Numbered from the stretch's first letter, positions 1 to 9,195 are shown. The stretch is DNA of 64,000 nt from Pedomonas sp051304405 (GCF_051304405.1 NZ_JBPPGG010000001.1:124001-188000); one strand, 5' to 3'. Made by a program: numbers and translations. Notes: a model not told the origin generated them from the sequence alone.

Positions 1-148
1 CGGACTGCACGGCGGCGTCCAGCTCCTCGGGCGAGGCCAAAGCCACGCGTGCCTGCACTTCGCCGGTGTTGGGATTGAACACGTCGCTGTAGCGGCCGGA
101 CGTGCCGGTCACGAACTTGCCGGAGATAAAGTGGGTGATGTCCCGCAT
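1..148 (-). CDS. mmsA: Methylmalonate-semialdehyde dehydrogenase (CoA-acylating), N-terminal fragment
   Basis: Only the first 49 residues lie in the window; the gene runs off the left edge. The translation begins MRDITHFISGKF and continues with GRYSDVFNPNTGEVQARVAL, the usual N-terminus of the MmsA/IolA aldehyde dehydrogenase family. This family oxidises methylmalonate or malonate semialdehyde to propionyl- or acetyl-CoA in valine and inositol breakdown. The ATG is read from 148 down to 146. A LysR gene is transcribed away from it across about 100 bases, a frequent arrangement for mmsA. The catalytic Cys lies outside the window, so the substrate is inferred from family only. Confidence 0.8.
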   Translation of the reverse strand, partial: MRDITHFISGKFVTGTSGRYSDVFNPNTGEVQARVALASPEELDAAVQS

Positions 149-213
149 GACTGGTTTCCCCTCGTCAAAAATCGTTCCCCCAAGCTATAGTCTGTGCAAT
201 CATGTTCATAACA

Positions 214-232
214 GATCGGTTTTGTGCCGATC
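214..232. promoter_or_regulatory. Inverted repeat between mmsA and the LysR gene
   Basis: Arms GATCGG and CCGATC (6 bp, perfect) are separated by 7 bases in the divergent intergenic region, 17 bases before the LysR start. The position suits a self-binding site of the LysR protein that would also act on mmsA. No binding consensus was compared. Confidence 0.4.
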
Positions 233-249
233 AAATGTGCAGAAATATC

Positions 250-1185
250 ATGTTCGACTGGAACGACCTGCGTTTCTTCCTCGCTGTTGCCCGCCACGGG
301 CGGCTGGTGGATGCCGCCCGCCGGCTGGGCGTTGATCATACGACCGTTGCCCGGCGCATCACCGCGCTGGAGCAGGCGATCGGCTGCCTGTTGTTTCACC
401 GGTCGCCGCGCGGCCTGACGCTGACGGAAAGCGGCCAGCGGCTGGTGGTACATGCGGAACGCATCGAGAGCGAAACGGCTGCGATCAGCGCCGACCTTGC
501 CGGGCAGGACTTCCAGATTTCCGGCACCGTGCGGCTTGCAACGCCCGAGGCTTTCGGCGCCTATCTCGTCGCGCCCTATGCGCGCGAGCTGCGGCAGGCC
601 TATCCCCAGCTCAATCTGGAGCTGGTGGCGGAAAACCAGGCGATCAGCCTCTCCAAGCGGGAAGCGGATCTGGCGATCATGCTTGGCCGGCCGCCCTCCG
701 GCCGCCTCTACGCCCGCAAGCTCACCGACTACGGCCTCGGCCTCTACGCCTCCGCCGACTATCTCGAGCGCTGCGGCCCGATCCGCACGGTTGAGGATCT
801 GAAGGGCAAGGAGTTCGTCTCCTACATCGAGGATCTCATCGCCCTGCCCCAGCTCAAGTTCGTCTCCGACATCGTGAACGATCCCACCGTGACGTTCCGG
901 TCCAGCTCGGTCATGGCCCAGCAGAATGCGGTCGGGGCCGGCTTCGGACTGGGCCTCCTGCATCACTTCTCCGCCTGCCGGGATCCGCGGCTCGTGCCGG
1001 TGCTGCCGGACCAGATCCGGTTGGAGCGCGCCTACTGGCTGGTGCTGCACGCCGACCTGCGCTCCATTCCCCGGGTGCGGGCGGTGGCGGAGTTCCTGCA
1101 ACGGGTGGTCGAAGCGGAACAGGACGCCCTGTACGGCCCCGGCCGCATGGAAGACGAGGCGCTGCCGGTCGCCCGGACCGGGTAA
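250..1185 (+). CDS. LysR-family transcriptional regulator
   Basis: A 311-residue protein with an N-terminal winged helix-turn-helix at about residues 3-62 (WNDLRFFLAVARHGRLVDAA, then VDHTTVARRI and LTLTESG), followed by a substrate-binding LysR effector domain. The ATG at 250 is chosen because MFDWNDLRFF is the normal family start; an in-frame ATG at 202 would add 16 residues that cross the inverted repeat. The gene is divergent from the mmsA-like gene and probably controls it. The effector is unknown. Length and domain order are normal for the family. Confidence 0.88.
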   Translation: MFDWNDLRFFLAVARHGRLVDAARRLGVDHTTVARRITALEQAIGCLLFHRSPRGLTLTESGQRLVVHAERIESETAAISADLAGQDFQISGTVRLATPEAFGAYLVAPYARELRQAYPQLNLELVAENQAISLSKREADLAIMLGRPPSGRLYARKLTDYGLGLYASADYLERCGPIRTVEDLKGKEFVSYIEDLIALPQLKFVSDIVNDPTVTFRSSSVMAQQNAVGAGFGLGLLHHFSACRDPRLVPVLPDQIRLERAYWLVLHADLRSIPRVRAVAEFLQRVVEAEQDALYGPGRMEDEALPVARTG

Positions 1186-1464
1186 GGACGAACCCGCAGC
1201 CCGGGCCCGGAATAAATCATAATAATTCCAGATATACCCTCACGGACCAGACAAAAAAGTCCCGCATCGAAAATAAATATTTCACATCACCAACGACACC
1301 GAAGCTCGATAATAGCAGAAAATATTTCTTTTTCTTATTTCATTAAACAATCCAAACGCAGGCTCCGCTTTTCGACGTTTGCGCCATTGCATAATCAACT
1401 TCCGATAAGTTACCCTATCCTTCCTACGCAGCGCCTGAAGCGCCTTTATTATTGCGGAACAGGA
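1186..1464. other. AT-rich intergenic region upstream of the HWE kinase
   Basis: About 280 bases, markedly richer in A and T than its surroundings, separate the LysR gene from the kinase. No gene or clear terminator is visible. The region probably carries the kinase promoter. A GGAAC at 1456-1460 resembles half of an EcfG-type stress promoter, but no matching -10 half was found. Confidence 0.4.
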
Positions 1465-2946
1465 ATGGCTATCGGCATGTATGAACCCGGCGCCACGCTC
1501 GACTGCCCCGCCAGATCTGCCGAGGCCCCGTTCGACACCTTTCTGGCGGCAACGCAGGAGCTGCTCGACATCCTGCCCGGCGCCGTTTGCCTTTGCGATG
1601 CGGAGGGCCGCGTTGCGCGCCACAACCGGCGCGCTGCCGATTTCTGGCAGTCCCCGGCCGCCCCGGACCAGGCGGAGCACGCCCCTTGCCTCTCCGCCTG
1701 CCTGTTTCTGCCGGACGGGGCACCGGTCCCGCCGGAGGCCGCGCCTCTGGCGCTGGCCCTGAAGCACGGCCTCTCCACGCGGGAGCGGGTGTTTCTCGTC
1801 GAGTGTCCCGACGGCACGCGCCGTCCGGCAAGGCTGAGCGCCACCCCGATCCACGGCAGCGGCGGCCACATCGTCGGGGCCATGGTCTGCGCGGAGGAGA
1901 TCCCCCCGCCCCTGCCGCCGGACCCGAGCGTGCCGGAGGCCGTGCCCGAGGCCGGGCAGCGTCTGGCAGCCACCTACGAACATGCGGGCATCGGCATCGG
2001 CGAAACCGACGCCAGAGGCAGGCTGCTGCGGGTGAACGAGGCCTATTGCGCGATCACCGGCTACAGCCGTCAGGAGTTGCTGGGCATGACCTTCTCCGAT
2101 CTGGCGCTGGAGGACGATCGCGCCGGAGAGCTGGTCCTTTATGCCGAACAGACCGCCGGCCTGCGGAACAGCTATACGATCGAGAAGCGCCAGGTGCGCA
2201 AGGACGGCGCGCCGCAGTGGGTGGCAATCACCTCCTCCGCCGTGCATGGGGCCGATGGCGCGTTTCTCTACAGTGTCCGCACCCTCCAGGACATCAGCAC
2301 GCACAAGCGGAAGCAGGAGCGCCAGCAGATGCTGATGGGGGAGCTCAACCACCGCATCAAGAACACGCTGGTCACGGTCCAGTCCCTGGCCCGGCAGACA
2401 GCACGGAAAACGCCGGATGCCGCCAGCTTCTGCGAAAAGTTTCAGGGCCGCCTGATGGCGCTGGGCAAGGCGCACAGCCTGCTCACCCGGGACCAATGGT
2501 CCGGCGCCGCGCTGCGCGACATCATCGAGGAGCAGGTGCAGCCCTACCGCGAGGACGAGGGGCGGCGCATCATTCTCACCGGCGAGGCCGTGGCGCTGAC
2601 CGCCGACCAGGCCGTGGTGCTCGGCATGGTGTTCCATGAACTGGTGACCAACGCGATCAAGCACGGCAGCTTGTCCTGGCCCTCCGGCAGGGTCCGGGTG
2701 AACTGGCAGGTGGCGGCCTCCGCCCCCGATACCGGGCCTCCCGTGCTGAATCTGCTGTGGCAGGAGAGCGGGGGGCCGCCCGCCCGGACGCCGCGCGCCC
2801 TCGGCTTCGGATCGGCCTTCATCGAGCGCAGCATCCGCGACCAGCTCGGCGGCAGCGTTCACATGGCCTACCTGACCACGGGCCTCAACTGCCGGCTGGA
2901 GATCCCCCTCGGCCCCGGCAGCGAGACCGGGGAGAGAACCGCCTGA
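1465..2946 (+). CDS. HWE-family sensor histidine kinase with PAS domains
   Basis: A 493-residue cytoplasmic kinase; no membrane segment is visible. Residues about 25-155 form one divergent PAS-like region. Residues about 165-290 form a clear PAS/PAC domain (YEHAGIGIGETDARGRLLRV, ending in TLQDISTHKRKQ). The phosphoacceptor motif LNHRIKN follows with His296. The ATP-binding part has HELVTNAIKHGS and a W-x-E element (WQES, Trp432), the marks of the HWE family common in alphaproteobacteria. The start is uncertain: ATG 1465 and ATG 1477 are both possible, and an earlier in-frame ATG at 1387 lies in AT-rich DNA. The stop overlaps the next gene by one base (TGATG), so the two are co-translated and probably signal to one another. 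Confidence 0.85.
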   Translation: MAIGMYEPGATLDCPARSAEAPFDTFLAATQELLDILPGAVCLCDAEGRVARHNRRAADFWQSPAAPDQAEHAPCLSACLFLPDGAPVPPEAAPLALALKHGLSTRERVFLVECPDGTRRPARLSATPIHGSGGHIVGAMVCAEEIPPPLPPDPSVPEAVPEAGQRLAATYEHAGIGIGETDARGRLLRVNEAYCAITGYSRQELLGMTFSDLALEDDRAGELVLYAEQTAGLRNSYTIEKRQVRKDGAPQWVAITSSAVHGADGAFLYSVRTLQDISTHKRKQERQQMLMGELNHRIKNTLVTVQSLARQTARKTPDAASFCEKFQGRLMALGKAHSLLTRDQWSGAALRDIIEEQVQPYREDEGRRIILTGEAVALTADQAVVLGMVFHELVTNAIKHGSLSWPSGRVRVNWQVAASAPDTGPPVLNLLWQESGGPPARTPRALGFGSAFIERSIRDQLGGSVHMAYLTTGLNCRLEIPLGPGSETGERTA

Positions 2947-3344
2947 TGGCCTCCCGCCTCGCCGCGCCGCCCGCCCGGCTGGAAGGTCTGCGCGTTTTCA
3001 TTGCCGAGGACGAAACCCTCGTCGCCATTTTTCTGGAAGACCTGCTGGAGGAGCTGGGCTGCACCGTGGCCGGATGCGCCGGGCATGTGAATCGCGCCCT
3101 CGCCCTTGTCGACTCGCTTCCGCTCGATATGGCGATCGTCGACATCAATCTCGCGGGCGAGAGCGCCTACCCCGTCGCCGAAGCCCTGAAGCAGCGGGGC
3201 ATCCCCTTCATCTTCGCCACCGGCTATGGCGAGGACTCCATAACGCCCGAGTGGCAGGACCGGCCGGTGCTGCACAAGCCCTACCAGATAGCGGACCTGC
3301 AACACGCGATGGAGCAGGCGCTCGCCCGGCGCCTCAGCGCCTGA
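2946..3344 (+). CDS. Single-domain response regulator (receiver only)
   Basis: A 132-residue CheY-like receiver without an output domain. It has the acidic pair in FIAEDETL (Glu21, Asp22), the phosphorylatable Asp66 in MAIVDINL, Thr/Gly in FATGYGE and the conserved Lys in VLHKPYQ. This sequence style is typical of receivers paired with HWE kinases. ATG 2946 overlaps the kinase stop, so this is the likely partner of the upstream kinase. Without an output domain it probably acts by protein-protein contact or as a phosphate sink. Its 3' end overlaps the convergent PAP2 gene by 11 bases. Confidence 0.88.
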   Translation: MASRLAAPPARLEGLRVFIAEDETLVAIFLEDLLEELGCTVAGCAGHVNRALALVDSLPLDMAIVDINLAGESAYPVAEALKQRGIPFIFATGYGEDSITPEWQDRPVLHKPYQIADLQHAMEQALARRLSA

Positions 3345-3966
3345 TGCCGCCCGGACCGGGCTGGCGCGGATCGGGCGGAGCAAAACGCAGCACGGCAAGG
3401 GTGCACATCAGGGCCCACGCCCACCCGCCCAGCACATCGCTTGGCCAGTGCACGCCAAGGAAAAGGCGGCTGAGCCCGATCAGCAGCGAGAGCGCCACCG
3501 CCGCCGCAACCGCGATCCGGCTGTGCAGCAGGAAGATCGCCAGCGCCAGATAGGTGGCAAGGGCGTTGGCGGCATGACCGCTCGGGAAGGACAGCGACGT
3601 GACATCGACCAGATGCCCGTAGTCAGGCCGCACCCGGCCAACGAGGATCTTCTGCCACTCCACCAGAATCCGCACCCCCAAAACCAGCCCCATCAGCAGC
3701 AAGGCATCCCGAGTCCGGCATTTGATGAACAGGTAGACCGAGGCGCAGCCGGCCAGCGGGATCAGCGCCTTCCAGCCGCCAAGTTCCGTGACGACCACCC
3801 AGGGCAGCAGGTAGTCCGCCCCCTCTCCCAGATAGAAGGCGGACAGGATCTCCCGGTCCAGATCAGACCCCTTCCCGCCCGACAGCAAGGCGCCCGCCCA
3901 CACCAGCAGCGAGAGGACAAACGGCAAGGCGCGCCCTGCCCCTGCCACCCAGCCCTTTCCCCTCAT
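3334..3966 (-). CDS. PAP2-family membrane phosphatase
   Basis: A 210-residue integral membrane protein with about five or six hydrophobic segments. All three signature motifs of the lipid-phosphate phosphatase superfamily are present: K106-x6-R-P (KILVGRVRP), PSGH at 128-131, and SR-x5-H-x3-D (SRLFLGVHWPSD, His173, Asp177). Members remove phosphate from phosphatidate, undecaprenyl diphosphate or similar lipids on the outer face of the inner membrane. It lies three bases downstream of a lipid-kinase gene and is surely co-transcribed with it, which suggests opposing steps in lipid-phosphate turnover. The exact substrate is unknown. Confidence 0.88.
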   Translation of the reverse strand: MRGKGWVAGAGRALPFVLSLLVWAGALLSGGKGSDLDREILSAFYLGEGADYLLPWVVVTELGGWKALIPLAGCASVYLFIKCRTRDALLLMGLVLGVRILVEWQKILVGRVRPDYGHLVDVTSLSFPSGHAANALATYLALAIFLLHSRIAVAAAVALSLLIGLSRLFLGVHWPSDVLGGWAWALMCTLAVLRFAPPDPRQPGPGGIRR

Positions 3967-3969
3967 GCC

Positions 3970-4890
3970 TCACCCCTCGTCAGGCTGGCCCTCTTGTTGT
4001 TCGCAGGGCGCGACGACGTCGATCGCGGCCGCGGCCACCCGCACCCGGGCCGGTGTTCGTGCCAGCACTTCACCATCAATGGAGATATAACGGCGCGGCC
4101 GGGTATCGAGCATGATCTCCGTGCAGCGGATGTCCTCGGTATGGGTATTGACGTCTCTCAGGCTGAAGAACTTGGCGTACCAGTCCAGAATGAGGGACAT
4201 CCGGTTCCGGCCGGTGACAACCTGAATGATGATATCGCCGCTATCAACGTCGGTGTTGTCCGTCAGTTGAACGCCGCCGTGAAACTGTCCGTTGAGGATG
4301 CGCACCTCCGTCGACCACAGGCGGCGCTCGTGCGCACCGTCACGGATGACAACGCGGAACGGCTTCAGGTCCAGGAAGCAGCGCGCTGCCCACACCAGAT
4401 ACCCCACCCGCCCCAGATATTTCTTCAGCCTGGGCGGGATGGTCTTGCCGATGGCGGGCGACAGGCCGATGGACGCCGCGTTCACGAAATAGTCGTCGTT
4501 GATCATGCCCAGATCGATGCGCCGCCTCTGGCCCGTGGCGATGCACTGGATTGCTTCCTCCAGATCGAGGGGGATCCCCAGCGTGCGCGCGAAACTGTTG
4601 GCGGTCCCCAGCGGGAGGACGGCAAAGACGCAGCCCGTATTGACCACTTCGTCCACGGTGCCCGAGAGCGTGCCATCGCCCCCGCCCACGATCACCATGG
4701 GTGCCCCCTTCCGCACGGCCTGCCGCACCAGGTGCGGCATCCGCGCCGGATCGTCGACGCCGTGGGCGTCCAGAAGGGTAATGCCCGCCGCTTGCAGTTT
4801 GTCCCGCGCTTCCTGAAACAGCGCCTCTCCGCGCCGGGAATGAGCGTTGACGATGAGAACGGCTTCACGCGGAACAGGCTGGGATGACAT
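3970..4890 (-). CDS. Diacylglycerol kinase-family lipid kinase (YegS/BmrU type)
   Basis: A 306-residue soluble protein with the catalytic domain at the N-terminus. GGGDGT at 69-74 binds nucleotide, and PLGTANSFAR at 93-102 is the second family motif. The C-terminal beta-rich half ends in a conserved-looking YISIDGEV segment. Relatives phosphorylate diacylglycerol, phosphatidylglycerol or long-chain bases; the substrate cannot be read from sequence. It is first in an operon with the PAP2 phosphatase and divergent from a metallophosphoesterase, so the three probably work on phosphorylated lipids together. Confidence 0.87.
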   Translation of the reverse strand: MSSQPVPREAVLIVNAHSRRGEALFQEARDKLQAAGITLLDAHGVDDPARMPHLVRQAVRKGAPMVIVGGGDGTLSGTVDEVVNTGCVFAVLPLGTANSFARTLGIPLDLEEAIQCIATGQRRRIDLGMINDDYFVNAASIGLSPAIGKTIPPRLKKYLGRVGYLVWAARCFLDLKPFRVVIRDGAHERRLWSTEVRILNGQFHGGVQLTDNTDVDSGDIIIQVVTGRNRMSLILDWYAKFFSLRDVNTHTEDIRCTEIMLDTRPRRYISIDGEVLARTPARVRVAAAAIDVVAPCEQQEGQPDEG

Positions 4891-4966
4891 CCCCAGAGAA
4901 CGCCCGAAGGTGTAGTATGGCTCCGTATCACAGGAACTTGGTTACGGGGACACCCGTTCAGTTGCG

Positions 4967-5827
4967 ATGGCCCTGATCGCCCATCTCTCCGATGTCCACT
5001 TTGGCGCGCACGACCCCCGCGTCGTCGAGGCCAGCGAGGCGTGGCTGCGCCGCCACCGGCCCGATCTGGTGGTCATCAGCGGCGACCTCACCCAGCGGGC
5101 CCGCGTCCGGCAGTTCCGGGAGGCCGCCGCCTACCTCGAGCGGCTGCGCGCCGCCGGGCTTGCCGTGCTGACTGTGCCCGGCAATCACGACGTGCCGCTC
5201 TATGACGTGGCCCGCCGCCTGTTCACCCCGCTGAGGCGCTACCGCCGCTACATCACCCACGACCTCAGCCCCTGGTTCGAGAACGACGAGGTGGCGGTGC
5301 TCGGCATCAACACCTCGCGCGCCCTTGCCGTGACCGGCGGGCGCATCAACCGGTCGCAGATGCAGATTATCGAGGAGCGATTCCGCGCCGTCGAGAGCCA
5401 GAAGACTCGGATCCTCGTCACCCACCATCCCCTGTTTGCCCTGCCCATCGGCAAGGGCGATGCCCTCGGCGGCGCTGTCGGGCGGAGCGAGGATGCGGTC
5501 GCCGCCCTGGGCCGGGCCGGGGTCCACCTGGCCCTCGCGGGTCATTTCCACCGCACCTATGCGGAGGCCGCCAGCAGGATGATGGAAACAGCCGGCCACG
5601 CGCTGGTGGTTCAGGCAGGAACCGCCACCTCGACACGCCTGCGGGCCGAGGAGAGGCAGAGTTTCAACTGGCTGGATGTCCGGCGGCACAACGATCTGGA
5701 GCTTCAGGTCATCGCCTGGGACGGCCATGAGTTCCGGCATGGCAATCGCGTCCACTACACCTATGCCGAAGGCGCCTGGCAGGCCCGCCCCTTGCGCGGC
5801 GAAGCGGCGGCCCCGCCCCCGGAGTAG
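4967..5827 (+). CDS. Calcineurin-like metallophosphoesterase
   Basis: A 286-residue protein with the full set of metal-binding motifs of the superfamily: D9-x-H11 (LSDVHFG), GD at 39-40 (ISGDLTQ), GNHD at 72-75, then THHP and GHFH further on. The form is closest to CpdA/Icc-like phosphodiesterases, which cleave phosphodiester bonds in nucleotides or lipids. It lies 76 bases from the divergent lipid-kinase gene, a pairing that favours a lipid-related substrate, though cyclic nucleotides cannot be excluded. The C-terminal 20 residues are Pro/Ala rich and probably unstructured. Confidence 0.85.
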   Translation: MALIAHLSDVHFGAHDPRVVEASEAWLRRHRPDLVVISGDLTQRARVRQFREAAAYLERLRAAGLAVLTVPGNHDVPLYDVARRLFTPLRRYRRYITHDLSPWFENDEVAVLGINTSRALAVTGGRINRSQMQIIEERFRAVESQKTRILVTHHPLFALPIGKGDALGGAVGRSEDAVAALGRAGVHLALAGHFHRTYAEAASRMMETAGHALVVQAGTATSTRLRAEERQSFNWLDVRRHNDLELQVIAWDGHEFRHGNRVHYTYAEGAWQARPLRGEAAAPPPE

Positions 5828-5940
5828 CCCAGCGCGGCCGGGCACCCCTGCGCACGGTCCATCCACCGGGCCCTCACCCCGGCTCTATCTCGTCACGTTA
5901 TAAACTGATATTTGACTGCGCTGTTTTCCGGTCTGAGAAT

Positions 5941-6624
5941 TTGCTCGAGATGGTTCACTCTCTGGCTTCGCCCCGAAAGCACACCCTGTCTCCCCGTCTG
6001 TCCCCCCGCCAGCGGGACCGAAGGGAAAGGGTGCTGCGCACGGCACGCAACCTGATCACCACGCATGGGCTGCAAGAGGTCACCATGCGGATGATCGCGG
6101 CCGGCAGCGGCGTGACCGAGAAGACGCTGTACAACATCTATGGCAGCAAGGACCGGCTGATCGCGGCCACCGCCTATGACATTACCGCCTCCATCTTCCA
6201 GGAGGCGCGCGATGCCTGCGCGGAGTCCGGCTGGGGGTTCATCGTCGCCCTGGTTGACGCCCTGGTGGATGGTACGCTGGTGCGCCCCAACACGGCGCGC
6301 ACGCTGATCCCCATCCTGCTCGACCATGCCGAAGCGGTGGGCATCGACGCGCTCTATGACGAGTTCTTCGGCTCGACGCTGATGGACATGAAGCAGTCGG
6401 GCGCGATTCTGGACACAGCGCCGGTCCCGATGATCACGCGGCTGGTTCGCATCGCCGCGGTCACGTCCATCCTGTTCTGGGGCGCCGGGCAGCTGCGCGA
6501 CAGCGAGGTGCGCCCGCACATCCTGGTTCAGCTCTGCGGCCTGCTCCGGCCGTGGGCCGCCCCTACCCTCATCCCCGCCCTGGACCGGGAGCTGGCGCAA
6601 GCCCACCGGCAGCTGGGGGCGTGA
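5941..6624 (+). CDS. TetR-family transcriptional regulator
   Basis: A 227-residue regulator. The helix-turn-helix lies at about residues 22-68 (RERVLRTARNLITTHGLQEV, then VTEKTLYNIYGSKDRLI), followed by an all-helical ligand-binding domain. The first 20 residues are basic and unusual. A start further in is possible, but the ATG at 5941 gives a complete helix 1. It sits directly upstream of, and on the same strand as, a TonB-dependent receptor and may repress it. The region between them holds a short imperfect repeat (TAGGC...GCCTA, 6672-6687) that could be its site. Confidence 0.87.
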   Translation: MLEMVHSLASPRKHTLSPRLSPRQRDRRERVLRTARNLITTHGLQEVTMRMIAAGSGVTEKTLYNIYGSKDRLIAATAYDITASIFQEARDACAESGWGFIVALVDALVDGTLVRPNTARTLIPILLDHAEAVGIDALYDEFFGSTLMDMKQSGAILDTAPVPMITRLVRIAAVTSILFWGAGQLRDSEVRPHILVQLCGLLRPWAAPTLIPALDRELAQAHRQLGA

Positions 6625-6752
6625 CCTATTTTTTATAGCAGGCTGTAATTTCTGGAACGGCATGACACACCTAGGCGACATTGCCTAATGCCATCCGACC
6701 AATCCAGAATCTGAAACAGACGGCGGATGCGAGGCTGATGGGGGAGGAAACC

Positions 6753-9182
6753 ATGAAAGCACTCGCGTTTTTTCATGTATCTACAGCATTGACGTCACTT
6801 GCGCTCCCGCTGCTCTCCGCGGCGCCGACGCTGGCGCAGTCGGCGGACGACGGACAGACGGCAAGCGTTGGTCTTGCCGAAATCGTCGTCACCGCCCGCC
6901 GGCGTGAGGAAAGCCTTCAGGACGTGCCTGTGTCCGTGACGGCCATGACCGCCGAGCACATTCAGCGCTACGACATGACCAGCCTGGAGAAGATCTCCAC
7001 GCAGACCCCGCAGTTCACGATCGGCCGCGCCTCCAACGGTTCGGGCGCCCAGCTCACGCTGCGCGGCATCGGCTCGTCGTCGACCTCGATCGGCATCGAG
7101 CAGTCGGTCGCCGTGATTGTGGACGGTGTCTATTACGGTCAGGGCCGCATCATCAACGAGGGCTTCCTCGACCTTGCCGGCATCGAAATGCTCAAGGGTC
7201 CGCAGGCCCTGTTCTTCGGCAAGAACGCGACGGCCGGCGTGATTGCGATCCGCTCGGCGGACCCCACGGACACGCCCGAGTTCATGGGCCGGGTGGGCTA
7301 CGAGTTCAAGGCCAAGAACCTGATCGGCGAGGCCATGGCCTCCGGTCCTCTTGGCGAGAACCTGGGCATCCGCGTCGCGGTGCGCGGCTCCAACATGTAC
7401 GGCAGCTATTTCCGCAACCGCGGCATGGACAAGACCTACGCGACCTATGACGTGGCAACCGGCGAGACCACGCCGCACCTCGCCCGCGCCTATGACGGCG
7501 ACAACCCGGGCGAGAAGGAATTCCTCGGCCGCGTCACGCTGAAGTGGGAACCGACGGACCGGCTGACCGCCACGCTCAAGGCGAGCGGCACCGCGAACAC
7601 GACCAACAACAACAGCTGGAACTACGGCCTGTTCGGCTGCGTCGGTGACAGCTACGCCCTCAACCCGAACATTCCCTGCGAGCGCAAGTTCAACGTCTAC
7701 CAGAACTACATTCCCGAGGACATCGCCGGGAATCAGCCGTTCAGCCGCAAAGACGGTGCGCTGTACAACCGCTACCGCAGCTATGCGATCACCGGCACGC
7801 TGGAATACGGCTTCGACACGCTGGATGTGACCTGGGTCACCAACTACAACCGCAACGTCAACCGCTGGTCGTGCGACTGCACCTTCGTCTCGTCTGACCT
7901 GGCGGCGGCGCCGTCGTCCGAGCGTTCGAAGTACCACGCCTTCTCGTCCGAGCTGCGGGCCCAGACCACCTATGACGGGCCGGTGAATGTTCTGGCGGGC
8001 GTCTACTATCAGAAGACCAAGCGCGACCACACGCAGACCGGCGCCTTCGGCAACGTGGAGGATTCCTCCCAGCCGGCACACCTGCGCTATCTCGCCTACC
8101 TGAAGCGCTCTGAGACGGATGGCGAGACGATTTCCGGCTATGGCCAGGTGACCTGGAAGGTGGTGCCGCAGGTCGAACTTGCCGCCGGTGTCCGCTACAT
8201 CCATGAGACCAAGGACAGCTACCTGATGCAGCCCTATGTGAACGAGCTGCTGCAGACGCTGTTCCTGCAGAACTCGCCGATCGAGGGAGACCAGACCTTC
8301 AACAACTGGTCGCCCGAGGCCACCATCTCCTGGAAGCCGGACGAGAACGTGACCATCTACGGCGCCTACAAGAGCGCCTACAAGTCGGGCGGCTTCTCCA
8401 ACAGCGGCTTCGTCAGCGCGTCGACCGTGCCGACCGACGTCGCCTTCAACCCGGAGAAGGCGCGCGGCTTCGAGGCGGGCATCAAGACGATGCTGTTTGA
8501 CCGTCAGCTCCGCCTGAACGTCGGTGTCTACACCTACAAGTACCTCGACCTCCAGGTGGACTTCTTCAACTCCGAGACCTTCGCGTTCATCACCACCAAC
8601 GCGGGCAAGGCGAAGACGAAGGGCGTCGAGGTCGAGTTCGAATATGCGCCGCGTGAGGTTGATGGGCTGAATTTCCGCGGCTCGATCAACTACAACAAGG
8701 CGCGCTATGCGAACTACATCGCGCCCTGCTACGGCGGCCAGACCATCGCGCAGGGGTGCAACACCGTGTTCCAGGGTGCGCCGGGTCAGGACCTGAGCGG
8801 CAAGCCGACGGCCGTCGCGCCCAAGTGGACCGGCTCGCTGGGTGCCTCCTATGAAGCGCCTGTCTCCGGCTCGCTGCTGTTCGGCATCTCGGTCGACAGC
8901 CGCTACAGCTCCAGCTACCTGGCGTCGAGCTTCGCCCACCCGCTGTCCCGTCAGCCGAAGTATCTGACGATCGACAGCTCGGTGCGGGTCCGCACGGACG
9001 ACTCCCGCTTCGAGGTGGCGCTGATCGGCAAGAACCTCACCAACCGCTACATTGTGGGCGGCGTGGTGGATGCGCCGAACACCGGCTCCGGCACGGGTAC
9101 GGCGGCGGGTGTCGCGGCGGACCAGGTCGGCTTTGTGTCGCTGCCGCGCACGGTCCAGCTGCAATTCACCACCCGGTTCTGA
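6753..9182 (+). CDS. TonB-dependent outer-membrane receptor
   Basis: About 809 residues. ATG 6753 is preceded by a strong GGGGGAGGAA ribosome site and opens a signal peptide (MKALAFFHVSTALTSLALPL, cleaved after the TLAQS region). A TonB box-like AEIVVTARR follows, then the plug domain (SVTAMTAEHIQRYDM, LRGIGSS, DGVYYGQG, LKGPQALFFGKNATAGVI) and a 22-strand barrel ending in Phe (VQLQFTTRF), the outer-membrane insertion signal. It belongs to the large receptor family expanded in sphingomonad-like bacteria. The substrate is not evident: there is no neighbouring siderophore or sugar gene, only the upstream TetR. The plug wording resembles receptors for organic compounds more than classical ferric-siderophore receptors, which is inference. 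Confidence 0.92.
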   Translation: MKALAFFHVSTALTSLALPLLSAAPTLAQSADDGQTASVGLAEIVVTARRREESLQDVPVSVTAMTAEHIQRYDMTSLEKISTQTPQFTIGRASNGSGAQLTLRGIGSSSTSIGIEQSVAVIVDGVYYGQGRIINEGFLDLAGIEMLKGPQALFFGKNATAGVIAIRSADPTDTPEFMGRVGYEFKAKNLIGEAMASGPLGENLGIRVAVRGSNMYGSYFRNRGMDKTYATYDVATGETTPHLARAYDGDNPGEKEFLGRVTLKWEPTDRLTATLKASGTANTTNNNSWNYGLFGCVGDSYALNPNIPCERKFNVYQNYIPEDIAGNQPFSRKDGALYNRYRSYAITGTLEYGFDTLDVTWVTNYNRNVNRWSCDCTFVSSDLAAAPSSERSKYHAFSSELRAQTTYDGPVNVLAGVYYQKTKRDHTQTGAFGNVEDSSQPAHLRYLAYLKRSETDGETISGYGQVTWKVVPQVELAAGVRYIHETKDSYLMQPYVNELLQTLFLQNSPIEGDQTFNNWSPEATISWKPDENVTIYGAYKSAYKSGGFSNSGFVSASTVPTDVAFNPEKARGFEAGIKTMLFDRQLRLNVGVYTYKYLDLQVDFFNSETFAFITTNAGKAKTKGVEVEFEYAPREVDGLNFRGSINYNKARYANYIAPCYGGQTIAQGCNTVFQGAPGQDLSGKPTAVAPKWTGSLGASYEAPVSGSLLFGISVDSRYSSSYLASSFAHPLSRQPKYLTIDSSVRVRTDDSRFEVALIGKNLTNRYIVGGVVDAPNTGSGTGTAAGVAADQVGFVSLPRTVQLQFTTRF

Positions 9183-9195
9183 TCTCTCGGCTCTG

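Noticed and set aside
1456..1464. EcfG-type stress promoter (GGAAC) before the HWE kinase
   Set aside because: No GTT-type -10 element at the right distance, and the hexamer would fall at or inside the chosen start.
6672..6687. TetR operator TAGGC...GCCTA
   Set aside because: Only five-base arms; too short to report as a site on its own, mentioned only as a possibility in the TetR entry.
6795..9164. Long frame antisense to the TonB receptor
   Set aside because: Shadow of a receptor with signal peptide, plug and terminal Phe; the antisense product is composition-biased.
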